Shown here: in pieces, positions 47,286 to 53,253 of the stretch
Layout of the letters: the number at the start of each line of letters is the position of its first letter
Numbering within the stretch: the first letter of the stretch is position 1
NCBI GenBank assembly: GCA_035549555.1
Contig: DASZQR010000010.1
Span: 186,001-250,000, forward strand
Length of the DNA: 64,000 bases
Direction: 5' to 3'
From: Patescibacteria group bacterium
GTDB lineage: Bacteria; Patescibacteriota; Microgenomatia; UBA8517
The notes under the pieces: generated by a model
What the model saw: only the letters and a program-made list of their open reading frames with translations
Told to the model about the DNA's origin: nothing
The model's database searches: none
Program-made: the position numbers and the translations under genes

Positions 47286-48044
47286 TCAACCCTTTTTTTT
47301 GGCTAACACAAAAATCGAAGGTCCAAAATAAAAATAAGAAAAAGGAATTTGTAATAATTTCTCTATTTCAAGCAAAAAAGTCCTTGGCAAATGTGTTTTT
47401 GCCCAGCTACTTCGAATATTTGAAACAGATCGTATTTCAATAATTTCAAAATTATTTTCCTTTAATTTTTCTTTGATCACATTGGGGTGGTAATTCAAAA
47501 AAGCAATCGTTTTGTTTCTTTTTGATTTCTTGCTTCTAACATCAATTGTTGTTGTATCACCCCAAAATGTAAAATCCTTTTTGATTACATGCTCTACAAC
47601 ATTTTTAAAATGAATTTTATTTGCAAATTCTAATATTAGATATCCATCACTGGAAATTAAATTTGAAATCTCTGCAAAAGTTTTATCAGGATTGCCCATG
47701 TGGTGCATAACACGAATCATTAATACTAAATCAAAACTGTTTTTCCTGACCCGTTTTCCCAAATTATCCAAAGTGGATTGCAAATACTTTACATTTTTAA
47801 AATTTTTATTATTTTTTTTAGCCAGCGCCAGTAACTTTGAAGATGGTTCTGTTAAAAAACTTGTTTTAGTTCTGTAAACATAAAACGGCAAAAGTCTTCC
47901 AAATCCTCCGCCGATTTCAATTGCGCGGTTAATGTGTTTAATTTTTTTTAAAAATTCGCTAATCGCAATTATTTCAGCTTGATGTTCATATTCTCGCCCT
48001 TGCCAATATGCAGAATAATCGTAGGAATCATAAAAAGCTGACAT
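47286..48044 (-). CDS. SAM-dependent methyltransferase
   Basis: 252-residue class I methyltransferase. Motif I AIEIGGGFGRLLPFY (about 38-52), motif II acidic residue in SFLTEPSSKLLALAK, motif IV region FDLVLMIRVMHHMGNPDKTFAEI, then a SAM-fold C-terminal part ending with a probable membrane-associated FYFGPSIFVLAKKKG. Substrate unknown; the MHHM(G)NP pattern is common in lipid and small-molecule methyltransferases. TGTTAAAAT ends 8 bases before the ATG. Confidence 0.85.
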   Translation of the reverse strand: MSAFYDSYDYSAYWQGREYEHQAEIIAISEFLKKIKHINRAIEIGGGFGRLLPFYVYRTKTSFLTEPSSKLLALAKKNNKNFKNVKYLQSTLDNLGKRVRKNSFDLVLMIRVMHHMGNPDKTFAEISNLISSDGYLILEFANKIHFKNVVEHVIKKDFTFWGDTTTIDVRSKKSKRNKTIAFLNYHPNVIKEKLKENNFEIIEIRSVSNIRSSWAKTHLPRTFLLEIEKLLQIPFSYFYFGPSIFVLAKKKG

Positions 48045-48062
48045 ATTATGCTATTTTAACAC

Positions 48063-48073
48063 AAGCTTTGTTT
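48063..48073 (-). repeat. Hairpin repeat copy near a gene 3' end
   Basis: AAAC-AAA-GCTT, a degraded copy with one mismatch in the stem; it covers the last codon boundary of the gene at 48072. Confidence 0.35.
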
Positions 48074-48689
48074 ATTGCATTTCGCCCATAAATTCATTGA
48101 CGCCGTGCGCCCACGAACCGTTTGAAGAAGGTGTATATTTTGTCATAATTTCATCTGGAGTTGTAAGTCCGTCGTCAATATAATTTTCTTTTAATCCTTT
48201 GCTTACAGTTTCTATTCCGTCTTGATATGAATCAAATCCTAAACTACTAACGCTTGTAATTCCCCAGCCCCAGCAATTAAAACTCCCAGGCGGAATTACA
48301 TGGCATAAATTTGATTCTTGTTGTGCAATTGCAGGAATAAATCTAAAATCTATTCCATATTTATCAGCCATTTGTACAATTTCGTTGGCATATGGCAAAA
48401 GCGGCGATCCATATTCAGCTAAATATTCTTTCACTATTTCAGGTCTGGCATCCCCTGCCGTTATATGGCCAGTAACGCTTGGAATGCTTGAAGGAAGCGA
48501 TGCATAAACAGAAACTCCAACGTCGCTTGTTAAACGGGCCTGCACATCAAGCGTATTTGCAGTAATCTTTTTTATTGTTTTAGGAGTTGGAATTGAGGAA
48601 GTTGAAATAGATATCAAAGAAACAAGACAGGCAACTAATACTAGTGGCGTCAAAACCAAAAAAGAAACAACTAATAAAACTCTTCCCAT
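48072..48689 (-). CDS. Exported lysozyme-like / lytic transglycosylase-like protein
   Basis: 205 residues with an N-terminal signal anchor (about 4-30), a Ser/Thr/Pro linker and a C-terminal domain from residue 95: YANEIVQMADKYGIDFRFIPAIAQQESNLC contains the Glu of SLT/lysozyme-like folds, followed by NCWGWGITS and a repeated helix (YQDGIETVSKGLKENYI). Probable peptidoglycan hydrolase. The exact family (SLT or glucosaminidase) is uncertain. Confidence 0.7.
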   Translation of the reverse strand: MGRVLLVVSFLVLTPLVLVACLVSLISISTSSIPTPKTIKKITANTLDVQARLTSDVGVSVYASLPSSIPSVTGHITAGDARPEIVKEYLAEYGSPLLPYANEIVQMADKYGIDFRFIPAIAQQESNLCHVIPPGSFNCWGWGITSVSSLGFDSYQDGIETVSKGLKENYIDDGLTTPDEIMTKYTPSSNGSWAHGVNEFMGEMQ

Positions 48690-48757
48690 GGAAAGTCTTA
48701 AGGTAGTTTTGCAATTTTAGAGCTTAAAGTCAAGTTTGCTGTATAATATATCGGCTT

Positions 48758-48797
48758 GGGTTCGTAAGCAAAGCTTGCGGCACCCTTCGGGTTCGTA
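48758..48797 (+). repeat. Hairpin repeat flanked by a duplicated 9-bp 5' end of tRNA-Lys
   Basis: GGGTTCGTA, the first nine bases of tRNA-Lys, occurs at 48758-48766 and again at the true tRNA start (48789-48797). The 22 bp between them begin AGC-AAA-GCTTGCG and continue with a GGC/CCC-TTC-GGG type hairpin, the dispersed repeat. TATAAT (48742-48747) is placed to start transcription near the first copy, so the extra copy lies in the tRNA leader. Confidence 0.75.
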
Positions 48798-48864
48798 GCT
48801 CAGTCGGTAGAGCAGCTCCCTCTTAAGGAGACGGTCGAGGGTTCGATCCCCTCCGAACCCACCA
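48789..48864 (+). tRNA. tRNA-Lys(CTT)
   Basis: Acceptor GGGTTCG/CGAACCC, discriminator A, encoded CCA (48862-48864). D arm GCTC/GAGC, anticodon loop CTCTTAA giving anticodon CTT, T arm GAGGG-TTCGATC-CCCTC. Pair 27-43 is a G-A mismatch. It is the only tRNA in this window with an encoded CCA. Confidence 0.93.
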
Positions 48865-48887
48865 AAAATAGGAAATAATGCCCATTT

Positions 48888-50288
48888 TCAAATTTTTGCC
48901 AGTTTTTCTGCGACTGACAGCTTCAAGTAATTTAAAATATCGCTCAAATTTGGTAATCCTGGAATCAAATTAACCTGCGTTGTGTAATCAGCAATTACAT
49001 TCCCATTATCCAAAAAGTTAATTCCAATATTAAAATTCCCGCTTACATTTGCAAATTGTCCATTAATCAAAAACACTCCAATTTGCCCCGGTTCGAGTGT
49101 GTTGGGATAGACAGAAATAATATTTAATTTATTTGCTCTGCTGTCAATTGCTTCTAAATTATTTTCTTCCCAGATAGATTGTCCAGTGTTTTTAATAAAA
49201 AACACTCCTCTGTATTTTGTCCCGGCAACTGCAATTTTAGGAAGGATTCCTGTTATAATGTCGGCACTTTCAATTTGAATTGGTTTCCCCGCATTTTTTT
49301 TGAGGTTTAAAACGTTATTATAAAAATCATAAAATTGTCCAGCAGAATTTACCCAGGAAAAATTATCAAATGGAGAGCCAACATATTTATATATAAAAGG
49401 AGTAATTGCAACAATTCTTGGATCATTCCATACATTATTAAAAGCAGTTTCGTATTTTGTCCCGAGGTTTGTTGTCAAATTATTTGGATCGTGTGTCCAT
49501 CCGGTTTCCGTGATAAAAACGGGAAGAGTTTTGGTAATTCCCAGGAATTTTAATTCGTTTAATTCCCAGTCAAAAGTTGCTACAGTTCCCTTTCCTGTTG
49601 CAGTTGCATCTCCCGAAAAATTTGGATTTGGATAAGAATGCGAAGCAAGACCGTCAATATTATCAAAAATATCAGGATCTTTATTTATCATTTGCATCAA
49701 AAATAAATCCTCAGACATACTTGTTTTTGTGTTTGTTGCAGAAGCATCCATTCCCGCAGCCATAATAAAAAAATCTGGATTACTTTCCTTTAATTTGCTT
49801 GCAAATTCTTTTAGATAATCAGCATACCCTGCCGGGTCAATTTGCCCACCCCACTCTTCTGCATGATTTGGCTCGTTACCAACAATTACATAACGGTTTT
49901 TAACTACCCAATTTAATGAATTAAGAAAAGTTACCCATCCACCAATCTCATCAACGCTAGGGCGTTCCCATGTGTTATTTCCAATACCAACTGGTTGTGT
50001 TGCAATTCTAACAATTGGAATAAGATGAAGCCTCCTCATTTGATCAAAAACATTTTGCCATCTTTGCGGATCACGCTCTCCTTTTTGAATTACAAAAGTT
50101 ACGTATCCCCAATCTCCCCCGTTTGAATTAACGAGTTTTGCTACATCTTGCAAATCGCTTGTATCAGCTACATGGATGCCAAAATGGTTATTGGCAACCG
50201 CAGTTGGATTATAGATTGCAAAAGCTCTTGCAGGAACTATTAAACCATATACAATTAAGCTCAAGAGTAAGATTAATACTTTTTTCAT
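48888..50288 (-). CDS. Secreted glycoside hydrolase-like protein (TIM barrel)
   Basis: 466 residues with a signal peptide (about 1-24). A clan GH-A-type barrel: VGNEPNHAEEWGG near residue 137-149 supplies the acid/base Glu (NEP) and VFITETGWTHD near 255 the nucleophile Glu. The C-terminal 120 residues form an Ig-like domain (KYRGVFFIKNTGQSIWEE, GQFANVSGNFNIGINFLDNG). It probably acts on cell-surface or extracellular polysaccharide. It is divergent from an acyltransferase gene with only 16 bp between starts. Confidence 0.85.
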   Translation of the reverse strand: MKKVLILLLSLIVYGLIVPARAFAIYNPTAVANNHFGIHVADTSDLQDVAKLVNSNGGDWGYVTFVIQKGERDPQRWQNVFDQMRRLHLIPIVRIATQPVGIGNNTWERPSVDEIGGWVTFLNSLNWVVKNRYVIVGNEPNHAEEWGGQIDPAGYADYLKEFASKLKESNPDFFIMAAGMDASATNTKTSMSEDLFLMQMINKDPDIFDNIDGLASHSYPNPNFSGDATATGKGTVATFDWELNELKFLGITKTLPVFITETGWTHDPNNLTTNLGTKYETAFNNVWNDPRIVAITPFIYKYVGSPFDNFSWVNSAGQFYDFYNNVLNLKKNAGKPIQIESADIITGILPKIAVAGTKYRGVFFIKNTGQSIWEENNLEAIDSRANKLNIISVYPNTLEPGQIGVFLINGQFANVSGNFNIGINFLDNGNVIADYTTQVNLIPGLPNLSDILNYLKLSVAEKLAKI

Positions 50289-50304
50289 TATCTAATTATT
50301 ATAT

Positions 50305-51390
50305 ATGACAAAGAAGATAACTAACTATGAACTTTGGCCAGATATAGTCAGAGTTGTTGCTATTCTTGCGGTTGTTGCAATACATACTTTTAATTCTGTC
50401 TATCAGCGCCCTGATTTCTTTGGCGGAATTTCTTGGTGGTTTTCAATTCTAGTTGATTCATTTTCGCGAATCTGTATTCCTCTTTTTATAATGCTAAGTG
50501 GCTATTTCATGCTCAAACGTGATGAAAGGTTTAGCCGTTTATTAAAAAGGATTTTTAATCGTCTTTTTGTTCCGCTTGTTTTCTGGACAATTCTTGTTTA
50601 TGCCCTAAGTACTCCAAACGCTATAAAAGATATTTTACAGCCATCTTTTTATTTAAGATTCTTCTCAGGAAATGTTTATTATTTTTATTTTCTAGTTATT
50701 TTAATTGGATTATATTTTATCGTCCCTCTTTTTAGAAATTTTATAAAAACAAATGAAACAAAAACCTTAACTCTTATGTCTGTAAGTTTTCTTACTGTTG
50801 GTGTTGTAGAAACAGCAGAAGAATATTTCATAAGAAACTGTGCTGTCGAAAATTCTTTTACAAAGTGGGTTCCATACGCAGGTTTATTTTTATTTGGATA
50901 TCTGATTGGTACAAATAAAATTAAGTTTAAAAATTTTAAAGCAGCTAATATTGTTTACGTTATTGGTTTATTATTAACCTTGGTTTTAAATTTTTTTTAT
51001 TTTAAAGCAAACGCTGCAAATCCTTCATCAAACGAATTTTATCAAGGATGTCTATCTCAATATTCAGATTATTATCTGAGTTTTAATGTTGTATTAATGT
51101 CAATCCCTGCTTTTTATCTACTTTCTAAATTTAATTATTCATTCATAAAAAACAATTTCGTTAAAAAAATTATTTATCAAATTGCAAGATGCTCGTTTGG
51201 AATTTATTTAACTCACCTTTTTATAGTGACAATTTGGGATTATGAGCTTGGATTGACAGTTGATAATATTCATATTCCTTTATGGAGTTATGTGATTGTA
51301 AAATGGCTTGTAGTCTTTATTGTTTCTTTTGCCTTTACTTATTTTATAGACAAAATCCCGTACGTTAAAAAATTAATTGGAAGTGAATAA
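50305..51390 (+). CDS. Acyltransferase 3-family membrane protein
   Basis: 361 residues with about ten membrane helices. The family motif near the N-terminus is ELWPDIVRVVAILAVVAIHTFNS (catalytic His24 region), then RICIPLFIMLSGYFMLKRDE and FSRLLKRIFNRLFVPLVFW. These enzymes O-acylate exported polysaccharides or lipids. Adjacent to the glycosidase gene; probably modifies surface glycans. Confidence 0.88.
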   Translation: MTKKITNYELWPDIVRVVAILAVVAIHTFNSVYQRPDFFGGISWWFSILVDSFSRICIPLFIMLSGYFMLKRDERFSRLLKRIFNRLFVPLVFWTILVYALSTPNAIKDILQPSFYLRFFSGNVYYFYFLVILIGLYFIVPLFRNFIKTNETKTLTLMSVSFLTVGVVETAEEYFIRNCAVENSFTKWVPYAGLFLFGYLIGTNKIKFKNFKAANIVYVIGLLLTLVLNFFYFKANAANPSSNEFYQGCLSQYSDYYLSFNVVLMSIPAFYLLSKFNYSFIKNNFVKKIIYQIARCSFGIYLTHLFIVTIWDYELGLTVDNIHIPLWSYVIVKWLVVFIVSFAFTYFIDKIPYVKKLIGSE

Positions 51391-51395
51391 GTTAG

Positions 51396-51478
51396 TGCCG
51401 AAGAGAGGATTTGAACCTCCACTCCCTTACGGGAACACGGCTCTGAACCGTGCGCGTCTGCCATTTCGCCACTTCGGC
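51396..51478 (-). tRNA. tRNA-Leu(CAG)
   Basis: 83-nt class II tRNA. Acceptor GCCGAAG/CTTCGGC with discriminator A, anticodon stem CACGG/CCGTG, loop TTCAGAG (anticodon CAG), variable arm with CCCGTAAGGG. CCA not encoded. Its 3' end is 5 bases past the acyltransferase stop. Confidence 0.95.
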
Positions 51479-51492
51479 TTATGTGAGCTTAA

Positions 51493-51513
51493 GTATATCA
51501 AATTTGATATAAT
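51493..51513. promoter_or_regulatory. Shared palindromic promoter of divergent tRNA-Leu and tRNA-Arg genes
   Basis: TATATCAAATTTGATATA is an 18-bp palindrome. To the right it creates TGA-TATAAT for tRNA-Arg (hexamer 51508-51513), to the left TGA-TATACT for tRNA-Leu(CAG). One symmetric core thus gives extended -10 boxes in both directions. Confidence 0.6.
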
Positions 51514-51530
51514 ATCAATGTCTATTGTAA

Positions 51531-51602
51531 GCTCCCATAGCTCAATGGATAGAGCAACTCCCTTCTAAGGAGAAGATGACAGTCCGATTCCGTCTGGGAG
51601 CA
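51531..51602 (+). tRNA. tRNA-Arg(TCT)
   Basis: 72 nt. Acceptor GCTCCCA/TGGGAGC, discriminator A, anticodon loop CTTCTAA (anticodon TCT). Position 27-43 is an A-A mismatch. CCA not encoded. First of a plus-strand tRNA series. Confidence 0.93.
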
Positions 51603-51615
51603 CAGGAAAATATAT

Positions 51616-51697
51616 GCGGGAGTGCTGAAATTGGTATACAGGCACGCCTAAGGAGCGTGTGGAGCAATCCATGCAGGTTCAAGTCCTGTCTCCCGCA
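51616..51697 (+). tRNA. tRNA-Leu(AAG)
   Basis: 82-nt class II tRNA. Acceptor GCGGGAG/CTCCCGC, discriminator A, anticodon stem CACGC/GCGTG with loop CTAAGGA, so the anticodon is AAG. Most bacteria decode CUU/CUC with GAG; an A34 here would need conversion to inosine or unmodified reading. T arm GCAGG-TTCAAGT-CCTGT. CCA not encoded. Confidence 0.93.
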
Positions 51698-51701
51698 CAA
51701 A

Positions 51702-51746
51702 GGGCGGTTAGCTCAGTTGGTAGAGCGCTCGGTTTACATCCTCGAA
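51702..51746 (+). pseudogene. 5' half of a tRNA-Val(TAC) gene, broken just after the anticodon
   Basis: GGGCGGTTAGCTCAGTTGGT and the following bases to about 51740 match a tRNA-Val 5' half (D arm, anticodon loop TTTACAT). After CATCC the sequence no longer forms the anticodon stem, T arm or acceptor. The 8-bp inverted repeat TTTACATC/GATGTAAA joins the anticodon region to bases 51765-51772. It probably marks a recombination point in a former tRNA-Val(TAC) gene. Confidence 0.75.
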
Positions 51747-51805
51747 GTGTTGTGCTAGTATAGAGATGTAAAGGGGGCTCTTGAAGCTAAAAGCGGCCAA
51801 AATAA

Positions 51806-51878
51806 GCTCGTTTAGCTCAGTTGGTAGAGCATTCGCTTTACATGCGAAGGGTCCAAGGTTCGAGTCCTTGAACGAGCA
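51806..51878 (+). tRNA. tRNA-Val(TAC)
   Basis: 73 nt. Acceptor GCTCGTT/AACGAGC, discriminator A, anticodon stem TTCGC/GCGAA with loop TTTACAT (anticodon TAC), T arm CAAGG-TTCGAGT-CCTTG. CCA not encoded. Its acceptor differs from the broken tRNA-Val at 51702, so it is a different gene with the same anticodon. Confidence 0.95.
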
Positions 51879-51953
51879 CACTTCGGAGATTAGCTGCTTC
51901 AAATATTAATATTAAAAAACACATGAGTATTAGGATTAACGTCTTGTACTCAT

Positions 51954-52988
51954 ATGCTAAAAAAAGAATTAGAAGAAAATATAAACAAATATTTTAAGTA
52001 TAAAGATAGAAGTTGGAAACCAAAAACCCATAAAAATAATCAAGATTGGGCAAAAAACTTGCTAGATTTTATTGAAGATAAACCCTTTAATCGCGATACG
52101 GCAGAAGATTATTTCTTGAATTTAAGACAAAAAGGCAAAGCGGAATCATCGCGTCGTCAGGCCGAAACATTTGTCAAAAAGATTGTCAGATGGATGTTCA
52201 ATGAAGGGATTTTAGAAAAAGACTGGGCAGCAGGAATGGCAAGAACTCCCGTAAATAGAAAACTTCGCATACTTCCCTCTCAAGCTGAGATGCTTAAATT
52301 AATAGATAAGGTTACAGAACCAGGACTTTACGACAATCGCCAGCACAGGTTTTCTAAGAAAGAACATCGTGCTTGTCTCAAATTCATTCTCGTTGCCTGC
52401 GGTGGCAGAAATTACGAAACACGAAATATCCTATTAAGCGATGTTTCCTTGAGCGGTAGACAAGTGCAAATTCGACAAGGTAAAACAGGCCCGAGAATGG
52501 TAAGTATTCCTGAAGTCCCCTGGTTAATTAAAGATCTAGAAGAAAGACTGCAAGGAAAAAATCCAGAAGAACTAGAAATATTAAATGATAAAGGTCATTA
52601 CAAAGAAGATTATTCTCAACGACTGTTTGTAGTTGGTGAAAAGAGACTAGAAGCTATTATGCGTCAGGCGGGAAAGCTTTGGGGTCACCCATTGCAAGTC
52701 CACGATTTACGTAGAATTTTTGCAAGGGATTTAAAAAATAATGGAGCTGAAGATTCAGATATTAAAGATGCAATGGGCCACGCCAATCTTGAAACGACTC
52801 TGAAATATTTGGAGTTCAATACTGCAACTCAACAAAGAACCTTAAGACGATATAGCAGTGAGTCTAGAAAATATAGAGACAGGGGTCTAAAAATAAAAGA
52901 GATTTACGAGCGAATTAGCGATATTGGAAAAATAATCGCTAGCGAAGATGATGGTAAAAAATTAATAAAATTAACAATTGAAGTGTAA
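51954..52988 (+). CDS. Tyrosine recombinase (integrase) beside tRNA-Val(TAC)
   Basis: 344 residues. N-terminal core-binding domain (KPKTHKNNQDWAKNLLDFIE), catalytic domain with GGRNYETRNILLSDV (Arg I), VHDLRRIFARDL (HxLR) and MGHANLETTLKYLEF (His and Tyr). It is not closely similar by eye to the integrase at 38574-39569. The start is ATG 51954, 75 bp after the tRNA. It is the likely integrase of a second tRNA-associated element. Confidence 0.92.
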   Translation: MLKKELEENINKYFKYKDRSWKPKTHKNNQDWAKNLLDFIEDKPFNRDTAEDYFLNLRQKGKAESSRRQAETFVKKIVRWMFNEGILEKDWAAGMARTPVNRKLRILPSQAEMLKLIDKVTEPGLYDNRQHRFSKKEHRACLKFILVACGGRNYETRNILLSDVSLSGRQVQIRQGKTGPRMVSIPEVPWLIKDLEERLQGKNPEELEILNDKGHYKEDYSQRLFVVGEKRLEAIMRQAGKLWGHPLQVHDLRRIFARDLKNNGAEDSDIKDAMGHANLETTLKYLEFNTATQQRTLRRYSSESRKYRDRGLKIKEIYERISDIGKIIASEDDGKKLIKLTIEV

Positions 52989-53007
52989 ATGCACAACCAA
53001 CTCAAGC

Positions 53008-53235
53008 CTATTTTTCTTCTCTTGTTAAATTCCACACAAAAAAAGAAACAAAAGAAACAATAAAACAAATGATACCAAAGGTATCTTCTCTGATCCATGG
53101 AGTAAGATGTGTCAATTGCCAACTTAGTGTTTGAGGGTGTACCCATGCATTAATAGCTATATAAATCCAGCCAGTAAAACCAAAGACGAATAAGGTAAAA
53201 GAAATTGCTTTTACAATCTTTGTTATTTTATTCAT
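53008..53235 (-). CDS. Small membrane protein with two helices (75 residues)
   Basis: Start ATG 53235 (MNKITKIVKAIS) rather than an upstream TTG. Two hydrophobic segments (about 9-28 and 47-67) flank a loop with WVHPQTLSWQLTHLTPWIRED. Ends WNLTREEK. Function unknown. It follows the polysaccharide operon in the same direction. Confidence 0.6.
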   Translation of the reverse strand: MNKITKIVKAISFTLFVFGFTGWIYIAINAWVHPQTLSWQLTHLTPWIREDTFGIICFIVSFVSFFVWNLTREEK

Positions 53236-53253
53236 AAGTATCAATTTCTTATT

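Noticed and set aside
51377..51758. Two plus-strand open frames over the tRNA cluster
   Set aside because: They translate tRNA sequence (for example GFEPPLP and SSMDRATPF patterns), a common annotation artefact.
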